DNA of 64,000 bases. Source: Oscillospiraceae bacterium. GTDB taxonomy: Bacteria > Bacillota > Clostridia > Oscillospirales > Oscillospiraceae. The position numbers were made by a program, and so were the translations under genes. Shown here piece by piece: positions 1 through 8,225 of the stretch (positions are counted from its first letter, which is position 1; each line of letters opens with the position of its first letter). The stretch lies in NCBI GenBank assembly GCA_017458335.1, contig JAFTFT010000013.1, positions 1-64,000 on the forward strand. Reading direction: 5' to 3'. Under the pieces are notes generated by a model. That model saw nothing but the letters and a program-made list of their open reading frames with translations, was not told where the DNA came from and made no database searches.

Positions 1-190
1 CATGGCCAAGAAGGCCGGCGCCACCGACAGCATCACCCTGACCGGCGGCTGCGCCAAGAACGACGGCCTGAAGGAAGCCATCGAGCACGTCCTGAAGCTG
101 AAGGTCATCAACCTCAAGACCGACCCGCAGCTCATGGGCGCTCTGGGCGCCGCGGAGTATGCCCGCCAGAAGGGCCTCGCGAAGAAGTAA
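1..190 (+). CDS. hgdC: 2-hydroxyacyl-CoA dehydratase activator (HgdC/BcrAD/BadFG family), C-terminal part
   Basis: Only the last 62 or so residues lie in the window, so the methionine at position 2 is internal and not a start. The visible part reads TGGCAKNDGLKEAI and ends MGALGAAEYARQ, which matches the C-terminus of the ASKHA-fold ATPases that activate 2-hydroxyacyl-CoA dehydratases by ATP-driven electron transfer. The [4Fe-4S] cysteines would lie upstream, outside the window. The usual dehydratase partners are not visible. A strong terminator follows at once. The final 15 codons and the terminator recur at 2048-2151. Family call is good; the exact substrate cannot be told. Confidence 0.85.
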   Translation, partial: MAKKAGATDSITLTGGCAKNDGLKEAIEHVLKLKVINLKTDPQLMGALGAAEYARQKGLAKK

Positions 191-250
191 GCCCCCGCAT
201 AAATCCCCATAAAGTTCAATCCGGCCTCTCCCGAGGCCGGATTTTTTATC
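147..250 (+). repeat. 104-bp direct repeat, copy 1 (3' end of hgdC-like gene plus terminator)
   Basis: Copy 1 pairs with 2048-2151. I count 98 of 104 identical positions. The changes are three synonymous codon changes, one Leu-to-Arg change and two changes in the terminator loop. The two copies bracket the 1.8-kb segment holding the DUF4143 ATPase gene. Confidence 0.9.
218..248 (+). terminator. Rho-independent terminator after the hgdC-like gene
   Basis: An 11-bp perfect stem (AATCCGGCCTC / GAGGCCGGATT) with a 4-base loop is followed by a T tract. A near-identical copy lies at 2119-2148. Confidence 0.92.
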
Positions 251-276
251 ACTGCGGATGGGTGCGTTTTCATTGT

Positions 277-1596
277 TTACAGATACCGTTCCAGATTCTG
301 GATCAGATACAAGGGCAGGCTTACCGTTGTAGTGCCGTTTTCCTCGTTTACTCCGATGTTCTTCAGCGACAGCTTAAAGCCTGTCTGAATATTGTATTTC
401 CTGCAGAACTGACGGTAGCTTTTCGCCATGGTATTGGTTGCGGATTTTACTTCAATCGGCACAATCTTTCCCCTGCTTTCGATCAGGAAGTCCAGCTCCG
501 CCTGATTCCCGGACCGCCAGTAAAAGGGCTCATAACCCTTTGTTTTCAGCTGGTTCTGTACATAGTTCTCCGTCAGGGCACCCTTGAACCCGGTAAAGCT
601 GTCGTCGCCTTCCAGAATTGTTCTGTAGTACACGCCTGCTTTTCTGCGCAGCAGTCCGACATCCGCCATGTATACCTTAAAGGAAGCGGCATCCGCGCAG
701 AAGCTCAGAGGAAGCGACGGTGTCTGGACGAGCTCCGTCTGGTAAACAAGACCTGCATCCTTCAGCCAGATAAGCGCGTTTTCCAATTCCGCCGCGCGTT
801 TTCCTTCCCTGACATGCGAGAAAATAAATTTATTGTTTTCTTTTGCCAGCTGCTTTGGCACTGAATCCCAGACCCAGTGGATTTTCGGAACTTCTGCCGG
901 AGGGGCGTGTTTGGAAAAGTCAGCCGCATAATCCTCCAGGATCCGGTCTTGCTCCAGCTCCGCCTCTTCGTACTGATGTGTTTCGCACCAGGTCCGGACC
1001 ACCGCCGGCATCCCCCCGACAATCAGGTAGTTTCGAAATGCCTTTTCAAGAGGAACAGCGCAAAGCTCAGGGATTGGCACGTCCTTTTCCCTGCTTGAAG
1101 ACAGTTCAAGATATTTTTTTCCGTCATCTGCTTGCAAAAATTCTTCAAATGACATGGGAAACATCTGAAGTCGGTCAATCTTGCCAACCGGAAAGGAAAC
1201 ACTCTGTCGCTTGATCTCTACTCCCAGCAGGGATCCTGCACACATGACATGCAGTTCCGGCAGATCTTCGCAGAAATATTTGAGTGAAGTAATTGCCTTT
1301 GGGCATTCCTGGATTTCATCAAAAATCAGAATGGTCCTGCCTGCTTCAATCGGATATCCAAAGTATAGGCTGCCCAGTTCCCGCACAATCCTCTCCGGGT
1401 TCAGATCATATTCAAACAACTCTCTGACTCTGGTCTCCCGTTCAAAATTGATATAGGCAACCCGTTCAAAGAATTCTTCCGCAAAAGCCTTCATTACATA
1501 TGTCTTTCCACACTGGCGCACACCGGTGATCAGCAGAGGTTTCCGCCTTGGGCTGTCCTTCCATCTGATCAGCTCATCCGTGATTCTTCTTTTCAT
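277..1596 (-). CDS. AAA-type ATPase with DUF4143 domain
   Basis: The protein has 439 residues, a normal length for this family. A Walker A motif GVRQCGKT lies at residues 25-32 and a Walker B-like ILIFDEIQE near residue 90. The C-terminal half carries the DUF4143 region, with a nuclease-like stretch ELDFLIESRGKIVPIEVKSA near residue 365. These proteins are common and mobile in Clostridia and Bacteroidota; their role is unproven, though toxin or defence roles have been suggested. The start has GGTGG upstream. The gene stands alone in a low-GC segment bounded by duplicated hgdC ends, which suggests acquisition. Confidence 0.88.
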   Translation of the reverse strand: MKRRITDELIRWKDSPRRKPLLITGVRQCGKTYVMKAFAEEFFERVAYINFERETRVRELFEYDLNPERIVRELGSLYFGYPIEAGRTILIFDEIQECPKAITSLKYFCEDLPELHVMCAGSLLGVEIKRQSVSFPVGKIDRLQMFPMSFEEFLQADDGKKYLELSSSREKDVPIPELCAVPLEKAFRNYLIVGGMPAVVRTWCETHQYEEAELEQDRILEDYAADFSKHAPPAEVPKIHWVWDSVPKQLAKENNKFIFSHVREGKRAAELENALIWLKDAGLVYQTELVQTPSLPLSFCADAASFKVYMADVGLLRRKAGVYYRTILEGDDSFTGFKGALTENYVQNQLKTKGYEPFYWRSGNQAELDFLIESRGKIVPIEVKSATNTMAKSYRQFCRKYNIQTGFKLSLKNIGVNEENGTTTVSLPLYLIQNLERYL

Positions 1597-2047
1597 TTCC
1601 CGCCACCTTCTTCCCCGCTTCTGTTTTTCTTATGTTTTTTTCTTTTTGTTATGCTCAATGCGCAATTGAAAAAGTAAGTTCCAGCCCTGAACAGTAGCAT
1701 TTCAAGCAGTTTGCACGACTTGTTTCCAGCCTTGCAAACTTAACTGCCTGATTTGTAAAACTTACTGCTGTTTTGAACCCTTACTTTCTGCGCTTTCTTT
1801 TGCAAACTCCGCCACGCTGGAACTTACTCTTGCAAACCGGAACTTCGGATTGCATTTGAGCTTGCATTTGAGCCAATTTACGTTATCATAACAAATAAGG
1901 CACGAAATAGCAAGGGATAATGTTGAAGTTCCTATGAATTCTGGCATAATTAACGTTCTTTTTGGCACGAATTTGAGCAATCATGCTACAGGCGGCACCA
2001 ATGGCACAGTGATGGCATAGTGAAGAACTTCGCCATAAACGACTAGT
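1597..2047. other. Low-GC non-coding stretch with short repeated words
   Basis: No convincing gene is seen here. The stretch is AT-rich compared with its neighbours. It repeats CTTGCAAAC or TTGCAAAC-like words (around 1733, 1800, 1830), AACTTAC words, and a perfect tandem 12-mer TTGCATTTGAGC at 1850-1861 and 1862-1873. It probably includes the promoter of the ATPase gene, read leftward, but no clear -35/-10 pair could be chosen. Confidence 0.5.
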
Positions 2048-2091
2048 GCGCCGCGGAGTACGCCCGTCAGAAGGGTCGCGCGAAGAAGTAA
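2048..2091 (+). pseudogene. 3'-end remnant of a second hgdC-like gene
   Basis: This reads AAEYARQKGRAKK then a stop codon, the same C-terminus as the gene ending at 190 (AAEYARQKGLAKK). Three of the four codon differences are synonymous, as expected for a once-functional paralogue. Nothing upstream of 2048 resembles the rest of the gene, so only the tail survives. The matching terminator follows. It could instead be a scar of the insertion event. Confidence 0.75.
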
Positions 2092-2151
2092 GCCCCCGCA
2101 TAAATCCCCATAAAGTTCAATCCGGCCTCTTACGAGGCCGGATTTTTTATC
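2048..2151 (+). repeat. 104-bp direct repeat, copy 2
   Basis: This is the second copy of 147-250 (about 94% identical). It contains the hgdC tail remnant and a terminator at 2119-2148. The stop codon of the leftward GGDEF gene (2147-2149) lies in this terminator's T tract, so the hairpin may serve both strands. Confidence 0.9.
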
Positions 2152-3223
2152 TGTTTCTTCGGTTGTGCTCCGGCTGGCGATAGAACTCCTTCTTGGCGGC
2201 GAACATATTGTTTTCCGCTTCTTTGATCAGCTCAGCCATGTTTATTTTGCCCCGTGTCTGCTCCTGAATGGACATTCCGAAGGAGACATGATACTTTTCC
2301 CTCGCCAGCTCCTGCCGGATCCGGTCAATCTCTGATAAGACTTCCTCTGTCTGACCATCGACCCGAAACGCTGCAAACTCATCACCGCCGATTCGATAGG
2401 TATGTTCCAGCCCAAAATACTGCTGCATTTTTGAGGCAACTTCACGAAGCATTCTGTCTCCTGCCGAATGCCCTTCTCTGTTGTTCATTTCATGCAGGCC
2501 GTTTACATCGGCGTAAACACAGACCAGGCTTGATGTGCACATCTCTGGATATCCCTGCAGCCGTTTCTCGTAATGATTTCGGTTTTTGACGCCGGTCAAC
2601 AGGTCGGTCTGGCCCATGTATTCAATCTGCCTGGACTGTGCAAGTGCCTGCATTTTGATCTTTATGATGAACAAGGAGGTGGCAATTGCGACCATCCCGA
2701 AGGTGATTGTGTTCCAGATATCGCTTTCTGCCACACCCGGGTCCTTGTAACGTGCAACGATTCCGCAGAATATCGTCGCAACAAGGGCAATCAGAGCGGA
2801 TAAAGCAATCGGCCGATCATAAAACAGAAGCGGCGTCACCAGCAGAAAGACAATCGCCGAGACCGCCGGCATTTCTGCATGAAGCATCGAAATATGAATC
2901 CCGAATACATAAAGCGTAATTTCGAACAGATAGACGTACACCATGACAAACTCAGGCTGCTTTGGAAGGAAATACCGTGCGCACAGCTGAATCACCAGCA
3001 TCGCGATCCCACAGGTCAGGTATGTGCTGCTGTTCACGGAGGCAAAGCCTCTGGAAAGCATGCTGGTGATCAGCAGCAGAAAAAACATCACCGACGCAAG
3101 CAGAGAAAAGAGCCTTAACAGCACGAGATTCTCTTTATGGATGGCTGGACGAAGGTCATGAAATGTCTCTCTTTCCAGGCCCGCATAAAGAAACAGATTT
3201 CGCAGTCTGTTCAAACGATCCAT
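2147..3223 (-). CDS. Membrane-bound GGDEF diguanylate cyclase
   Basis: The start is placed at MDRLNRLRN (3223), 22 codons inside the longest frame, because AAGGAGT lies just upstream. The 358-residue protein has about six hydrophobic segments (residues ~38-180), then a GGDEF domain with an intact GGDEF signature at 279-283, predicting c-di-GMP synthesis from two GTP. No RxxD inhibitory site is visible five residues before the signature, so product feedback may be absent. No EAL domain is present. The N-terminal membrane part is an unassigned sensor. Promoter candidate at 3275-3303. Confidence 0.87.
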   Translation of the reverse strand: MDRLNRLRNLFLYAGLERETFHDLRPAIHKENLVLLRLFSLLASVMFFLLLITSMLSRGFASVNSSTYLTCGIAMLVIQLCARYFLPKQPEFVMVYVYLFEITLYVFGIHISMLHAEMPAVSAIVFLLVTPLLFYDRPIALSALIALVATIFCGIVARYKDPGVAESDIWNTITFGMVAIATSLFIIKIKMQALAQSRQIEYMGQTDLLTGVKNRNHYEKRLQGYPEMCTSSLVCVYADVNGLHEMNNREGHSAGDRMLREVASKMQQYFGLEHTYRIGGDEFAAFRVDGQTEEVLSEIDRIRQELAREKYHVSFGMSIQEQTRGKINMAELIKEAENNMFAAKKEFYRQPEHNRRNR

Positions 3224-3274
3224 TTGTTTCTCTACTCCTTTCTGCAGCAGCGTGTTTGCCGATCTGTGATATAA

Positions 3275-3303
3275 AATATAACATAGCATTCAAACAAATT
3301 CAA
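3275..3303 (-). promoter_or_regulatory. SigA-type promoter for the GGDEF gene
   Basis: Read on the minus strand: TTGAAT, 17-bp spacer, TATATT, about 50 bp before the chosen start codon. Confidence 0.55.
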
Positions 3304-3469
3304 TTTTAATTATAGGAAAAACTGATTCCATTCCTGTTCAAGATTCCGATGCCTTTTCTTGCATTCTCTTCCTCTGTTTGATAAAATACCGGTAGCAGGC
3401 CCCGTCCGAAGCCGCAGGAACCGGAGCATTTCTTGCAAATGAGTTTGAACGCGAGAGGAGCGTGGAAAA

Positions 3470-4108
3470 ATGGCTGCCCCCGAAAGGATACATCTCCTTT
3501 GTCCCCAGTGCGTCGAGGGGATCGACGTGATGGTATACCGGAGCATCGACAATCAGCTGCCCGATGCCGTGAATCAGACAATCTCCGGAGCGCTGTTTAA
3601 ATACCGGTGCCCGCACTGCGGCCGGAAAGACCGTCTGGAATACGACCTCTCGTTTTATGACGCGGAGAATAACGTCTGGATTCAGGTGGTGCACGAGGAG
3701 GAGCAGATTCCGGACTACGTCCGGGCGCTGAACATGTCGAGCGCCCACATGGGCCTTCGCGTGCGGATTGTCCATGATATCCACGAACTCAGGGAAAAAC
3801 TGATGGCTTTTGTCATGGGTCGGGACGACCGCATCCTGGAGATCTATAAGCACATCGCAAAATCCCAGTTTTTAAGTCAGAATCCCGGATTTGTTCTGGC
3901 CCGGGAGCCCTTCTACGCCGGGAGTACCGAAACCGGCGACGAGGTCATCACTTTTTACGGTCTCGGCGGGAAGAATCAGCTGATCCCGCTGGACGAGGCT
4001 TATTATCAGCTCCTGCGGCATGAATTCTCCGGCCGCATCAGCATGGAGCCCAAACGCTATGTCTATGACAGCGCATGGGCAGCCGGCTTTGCCGCCAATA
4101 TTACATGA
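3470..4108 (+). CDS. CpXC domain protein
   Basis: The 212-residue protein begins with LLCPQC and, about 37 residues on, has YRCPHCGRKD. This pair of CPxC knuckles is typical of the CpXC domain, a probable zinc-binding module of unknown function common in Clostridia and gut bacteria. No signal peptide or membrane segment is seen, so it is probably cytoplasmic. It starts after a GAGAGGAG sequence. The peptidase gene begins 46 bp downstream on the same strand, so co-transcription is likely. Confidence 0.75.
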   Translation: MAAPERIHLLCPQCVEGIDVMVYRSIDNQLPDAVNQTISGALFKYRCPHCGRKDRLEYDLSFYDAENNVWIQVVHEEEQIPDYVRALNMSSAHMGLRVRIVHDIHELREKLMAFVMGRDDRILEIYKHIAKSQFLSQNPGFVLAREPFYAGSTETGDEVITFYGLGGKNQLIPLDEAYYQLLRHEFSGRISMEPKRYVYDSAWAAGFAANIT

Positions 4109-4154
4109 ATCAAGGAATGCCGGCGGATCCGAGCACCGGCAGATTGAGGGTATT

Positions 4155-5444
4155 ATGAATCAAGTCAATGAAAAACTTCTGCACTTTCTGGCAAACAGTC
4201 CCACCGCCTTCCACGCGGTTTCCAACCTGAAGGCAGAACTGGATCAGGCCGGTTTTACACAGCTGCATGAGGAAGACCGCTGGTCTCTCACCCCTGGCGG
4301 GAACTACTATGTCGAGCGCAACGGCTCCGCGGTTCTCTCCTTCCGACTTCCGGAAGGTGACGTCCGGAGCTTTCACCTGATCGCCTCCCACAGCGACTCT
4401 CCTTCGTATAAGATCAAGCCCGGTTCCGGGATGCTGAATGAAGGTCTTCTCCGACTGAACGTCGAGCGCTACGGCGGACCAGTGGACAGCAGCTGGATGG
4501 ACCGTCCGCTCTCCTTTGCCGGGCGCGTGCTGCTCGATGAAGGAGATCATCTGAGCCACCGTCTGGTCTGGCCGGAAGAGGATCTTCTGCTCATTCCCTC
4601 TCTCGCCCCACATCTGACCAGGCATGAGAATGAAAAGAAACCCCTGAACCCCCAGTCCGATCTGCTCCCGCTTCTCTGTGAAACCGGTGATGCCGACGCC
4701 TTCTGGGCACAGCTGGCGTCCCGGCTGGGCACCGCGCCGGAGCGTATTCTGGGTGCGGATCTGTACCTCTGTGTCCGGGAAGCGCCGCGTCTCTGGGGCC
4801 CGGAGAAGGAGTTTCTCTCCGCCGCCCGGCTGGATGATCTGCAGTGCTGCTACGGATCCTTCCTGGGCTTTCTGCAGGCGCAGCCGCAGGACAGCGTCGC
4901 CGTTCACTGCGTCTTCGACAACGAAGAGGTCGGGAGCCGCAGCCGTCAGGGCGCCGACTCCGGTTTCCTGCGGGATGTGCTGGAGCGCATCTGTCTTTCT
5001 CTCGGTCTCTCTGCCGAAGAGTACCACCGCCTCGTCAGCCGAAGCTTCATGGTCTCCGCCGACAACGCCCACGCCGTGCATCCCAATGCCGTCCAGGCCT
5101 CCGATCCGGTCAACCGTCCCCGTCTCAACGGCGGCATCGTCATCAAGCACCAGGGTTCTCTGCGCTATGCCACCGATGCCTTCTCCGCCGCGGTGCTGAA
5201 GAAGCTCTGCAATCAGCATGAGATTCCCTGGCAGGACTATACCAATCGTTCGGATATCCCGGGCGGCTCTACCCTCGGGAGTCTCTCGGAGAGCCAGATT
5301 CCCCTTCCCACGGCGGACATCGGCCTGGCGCAGCTGGCCATGCATTCCTGTTTTGAGACCGCTGGAGCCCGCGACACCGAGAGCCTCGCCCGCTTCGCCG
5401 AGCTGTTCTACGGCGAGCCGCTGCCGGCGGTGATTCCGGAATGA
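4155..5444 (+). CDS. apeB: M18 family aminopeptidase
   Basis: The start is at MNQVNEKLLHFL (4155), after TTGAGGG; the longer open frame overlaps the CpXC gene and adds unlike sequence. The 429 residues fit the family. Zinc-ligand motifs are visible: ASHSDSP near residue 77, DNEEVGS near 255, and SADNAHAVHPN near 300. M18 enzymes are cytoplasmic dodecameric metallo-aminopeptidases that prefer acidic or neutral N-termini. It probably serves peptide turnover in an amino-acid-fermenting organism. Confidence 0.92.
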   Translation: MNQVNEKLLHFLANSPTAFHAVSNLKAELDQAGFTQLHEEDRWSLTPGGNYYVERNGSAVLSFRLPEGDVRSFHLIASHSDSPSYKIKPGSGMLNEGLLRLNVERYGGPVDSSWMDRPLSFAGRVLLDEGDHLSHRLVWPEEDLLLIPSLAPHLTRHENEKKPLNPQSDLLPLLCETGDADAFWAQLASRLGTAPERILGADLYLCVREAPRLWGPEKEFLSAARLDDLQCCYGSFLGFLQAQPQDSVAVHCVFDNEEVGSRSRQGADSGFLRDVLERICLSLGLSAEEYHRLVSRSFMVSADNAHAVHPNAVQASDPVNRPRLNGGIVIKHQGSLRYATDAFSAAVLKKLCNQHEIPWQDYTNRSDIPGGSTLGSLSESQIPLPTADIGLAQLAMHSCFETAGARDTESLARFAELFYGEPLPAVIPE

Positions 5445-5486
5445 CCCGGTCTCCCATATTCTACGCATCGAAAGGAGTTTTTTCTC

Positions 5487-5996
5487 ATGAGTACTGAATT
5501 TGTCTGCGTTCAGGGCGATATCACCAAAGACCATGGCGTGGACGCCATCGCAAACGCCGCGAACATGTCCCTTCTGGGCGGGGGCGGCGTCGACGGTGCT
5601 ATCCACCGCGCGGCCGGTCCCGACCTGCTGAAGGAATGCCGGACGCTCCACGGCTGCCGCACCGGTGAAGCGAAGATCACCAAGGCCTATCGCCTCCCCT
5701 GCAAGTATGTCATCCATACGCCCGGTCCGGTCTGGCACGGCGGCGGTCACGGAGAGCGCGAGCTGCTGGCTTCCTGTTACCGCTCCTGTCTGGAGCTGGC
5801 CGTGGAGAACGGCTGTCGGAGCATCGCCTTTCCCTCCATCTCCACCGGTGTCTATCACTTTCCGCTGGAGGATGCGGCGCAGATCGCCGTTTCGACCGCG
5901 AAACAGTTCGTCGCCGAGCATCCGGACGCCTTGGACGTTGTAAAGTGGGTGCTCTTCGACGCACGCACCCTCGCTGCATACCAAAATGCGCTGTGA
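5487..5996 (+). CDS. ymdB: Macro domain protein, O-acetyl-ADP-ribose deacetylase type
   Basis: The 169-residue protein is a single macro domain. It has the ADP-ribose-binding elements [20 protein letters not shown] (residues 21-40), a GPVWHGG turn and [12 protein letters not shown] near 115. These match YmdB-type O-acetyl-ADP-ribose deacetylases closely in sequence and length. AAAGGAG precedes the ATG by 10 bases. It lies between the peptidase and a Nudix gene on the same strand; both neighbours handle small metabolites or nucleotides. Confidence 0.9.
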   Translation: MSTEFVCVQGDITKDHGVDAIANAANMSLLGGGGVDGAIHRAAGPDLLKECRTLHGCRTGEAKITKAYRLPCKYVIHTPGPVWHGGGHGERELLASCYRSCLELAVENGCRSIAFPSISTGVYHFPLEDAAQIAVSTAKQFVAEHPDALDVVKWVLFDARTLAAYQNAL

Positions 5997-6023
5997 TTCT
6001 CACCTCCGGAAGGAAATGTAGCA

Positions 6024-6578
6024 TTGATAGAATATCTTGACGTTGTGGATGAAAACGGAATGCCGACCGGGGAAACCGTGGAGCGATCCGTGGCGCACCG
6101 GGAGGGCTTCCCGCACAGGACGTCTCATCTCTGGCTGGTTCGCAGGCGCGAAGGCCGGATTCAGGTGCTGCTTCAGAAGCGCGCGATGACCAAGTCCTTC
6201 CCCGGCTGTTACGACATCTCCAGCGCGGGGCATATCCCGGCCGGACAGGATTTTTATCCCTCTGCGATCCGGGAGCTTCAGGAAGAACTCGGCCTCACGG
6301 CAGAGGCATCCGAGCTTGTACCCTGCGGGGACATGAAGATCGTCTGGGATGATGTGTTCTTCGGGATCCCCTATCATGACAGGCAATACACCCGCGTTCT
6401 GCTGCTCTGGGCCGATGTGGAGGAAAGCCAGATGACGCTTCAGAAGGAAGAAGTCGACGCTGTTCTCTGGATCGACCTGCAGGAGTGCATAGACCGGGTC
6501 GTCGCCGGAACCATACCCAACTGCATCTCTCTTGAAGAATTGAAACTGGTTCAGGCGGCCGCCGAGGCCTCCGCCTGA
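6024..6578 (+). CDS. Nudix hydrolase (IPP-isomerase-like subgroup)
   Basis: The start is a TTG codon at 6024, with GGAAGG about 9 bases upstream; no in-frame ATG fits the N-terminus EYLDVVDENGMPTGE typical of this subgroup. The 184-residue protein has a Nudix box, GHIPAGQDFYPSAIRELQEE. The first conserved glutamate of GX5E is glutamine here, while the metal-binding REXXEE is intact. The substrate is unknown; relatives hydrolyse nucleoside diphosphate derivatives. A terminator follows. Confidence 0.85.
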   Translation: MIEYLDVVDENGMPTGETVERSVAHREGFPHRTSHLWLVRRREGRIQVLLQKRAMTKSFPGCYDISSAGHIPAGQDFYPSAIRELQEELGLTAEASELVPCGDMKIVWDDVFFGIPYHDRQYTRVLLLWADVEESQMTLQKEEVDAVLWIDLQECIDRVVAGTIPNCISLEELKLVQAAAEASA

Positions 6579-6583
6579 ACGCA

Positions 6584-6630
6584 GAACCCCGGCTGCCGGG
6601 CTTTTACCGCCCTGCAGCCGGGGTTCTTTC
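6584..6630 (+). terminator. Terminator after the Nudix gene
   Basis: GAACCCCGGCTGC pairs with GCAGCCGGGGTTC across an 17-base loop, then TTTC. It lies between convergent genes and may act on both strands. Confidence 0.7.
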
Positions 6631-6660
6631 GCCTTATGATCTTTATCAAAAGCCGGGGCT

Positions 6661-7248
6661 TTACTCCCGCAGGTTCCCTTTCCGGATGTTTTCCCGGATG
6701 ATCCGGTCGGTGACCTCGAAGAGCTTCTCCGAGCCCAGACGCGTCTTTCTCTGGCGGCCGTAAACCGCCTCCGCCGTGACCCGGTGCTCTTTCCAGTCGC
6801 CGCCCTCGTTGGAATTGTTCAGCAGCAGCGGCTGCAGATTGTCCAGCGAATGCGCAAAGCGGGCTTCCGCTGTCTCATACGCCTCAAACTCATCGAAAAG
6901 CGCCGTCATCTCCGCCTTCTGATCCTCCGGAAGAATGGAGAAAATCCGCTCCTTCGCCGCGTCTTCCCGCGCCTTCTGCGTTTTCAGGTTCTCCTCGTCA
7001 TAGGCATAGGTGTCCCCCGCGTCAATCTCGACGATGTCGTGGATCAGGCACATCAGCATCACTTTGGCGATGTCCACCTCTTCGTTAGCATATTCCCGCA
7101 GCAGGTAGGCCATGATCGCCATATGCCAGGCATGCTCCGCGTCGTTTTCCTGCCGCCCGTGCCCGGAAAGATGTGTCTGCCGGAAGACATTCTTTTCCTT
7201 GTCGATTTCCAGCGCAAAAGCCAGTTGTTTTTTCAGACGTTCCTCCAT
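6661..7248 (-). CDS. HD superfamily phosphohydrolase (COG1896/YfbR-like)
   Basis: The start at MEERLKKQLAFAL (7248) is chosen because AGAGGAGA lies 8 bases upstream and this is where family members begin. A longer frame begins at 7299, overlapping the stop of the PHP gene. The 195-residue protein carries KNVFRQTH, ENDAEHAWHM and LIHDIVEID, the metal-binding H...HD...D set. E. coli YfbR of this group is a 5'-deoxynucleotidase. It is probably transcribed with the upstream PHP gene. Confidence 0.87.
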   Translation of the reverse strand: MEERLKKQLAFALEIDKEKNVFRQTHLSGHGRQENDAEHAWHMAIMAYLLREYANEEVDIAKVMLMCLIHDIVEIDAGDTYAYDEENLKTQKAREDAAKERIFSILPEDQKAEMTALFDEFEAYETAEARFAHSLDNLQPLLLNNSNEGGDWKEHRVTAEAVYGRQRKTRLGSEKLFEVTDRIIRENIRKGNLRE

Positions 7249-7295
7249 CGCTTTGCTCTCCTCTGTACTCTGAAGCTCTCCCTCTGCTTTTCCGG

Positions 7296-8156
7296 TCATG
7301 CCTCGACGGCCTCCAGGAATCTGCACATGCCTTCGGGGCATACGGTCTCCGCTGTGAACCCGGTGTCGCCCAACTGAACCCGCTTGTTCTTTCCGTGATA
7401 GTCGCTTCCCGCCGTAACATACAGGTGATACTGCTCTGCAAAGCCCAGGATTTCCTCCCGGTTCTGCCTGCTGAACCCGGAATAGAATGCCTCTACCCCC
7501 TGCAGTCCGTAGGCCGTCAGGCGCCCGAGCCGCCGGTCCATGTCCTCTCCCTGGATCAGCTGATCTCCGTTTCCGAAGGTCGGATGCGCCAGTACCGGGA
7601 TTCCGCCGCCTGCGAGAATCCCTGCGATGGCCTCCTCCGGTTTCAGGAATTCCAGACGGATCCGAAGCTTGTTCAGGTAGTCACGCATGGCGGTTTCTTT
7701 GGATTCCGCATAGCCGTCCTTTACCAGCAGGTTCGCCAGATGCGGCTTTCCGGGGTTGTCCAGGCGGAGCAGCTGCTCGATCTCTTCCGGGGGAAACACG
7801 ATTCCGAATTCCCGCTTCAGGAAATCCAGCCTTGTATGGATCTTCTCCATCCGGATCCGGTGTCCCTTTTCCACCAGCTCCCGCATGGATTCCGCTTCCG
7901 GATCATAGCCATATCCGAGGATGTGGTACTGTCCCTCCTCATCCCGGCAGGAGAACTCCACACCGGTGAGAAACTTCGGATCGTCCGGTTTTCTCATCTG
8001 CCGAATCACGCCGCAGCCCTTGATGGCGTCATGGTCCGTAATGGCGAACAGGTCGATTCCGTTTTCCTTCACACGGCCGAGAATTTCCTCCGGCGTATCG
8101 GTTCCGTCCGAAACGGTCGTATGCATATGCAGGTCAATTCTGTGAGCTTCTGTCAT
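7296..8156 (-). CDS. PHP domain phosphoesterase (RNase AM / TrpH-like)
   Basis: The 286-residue protein opens with IDLHMHTTVSDGTDTP, the first metal-binding motif of PHP phosphoesterases. It has ITDHD near residue 39, GVEFSC near 65, LAHPTFGN near 180 and SDYHG near 250. Close relatives act on 3',5'-bisphosphonucleotides or the 5' ends of small RNAs. GGAAG precedes the ATG. It is the first gene of a probable two-gene unit with the HD hydrolase. Confidence 0.88.
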   Translation of the reverse strand: MTEAHRIDLHMHTTVSDGTDTPEEILGRVKENGIDLFAITDHDAIKGCGVIRQMRKPDDPKFLTGVEFSCRDEEGQYHILGYGYDPEAESMRELVEKGHRIRMEKIHTRLDFLKREFGIVFPPEEIEQLLRLDNPGKPHLANLLVKDGYAESKETAMRDYLNKLRIRLEFLKPEEAIAGILAGGGIPVLAHPTFGNGDQLIQGEDMDRRLGRLTAYGLQGVEAFYSGFSRQNREEILGFAEQYHLYVTAGSDYHGKNKRVQLGDTGFTAETVCPEGMCRFLEAVEA

Positions 8157-8225
8157 GCTCTGCTTCCTTTTCCAGGTATTATTTGGCGCGGCTTCCGCCT
8201 AAATGCGTCAGCTCCGGCTTCGGTG

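Noticed and set aside
4110-5984. 624-codon minus-strand frame opposite the peptidase and macro-domain genes
   Set aside because: It spans two well-supported genes on the other strand and has no protein-like features.
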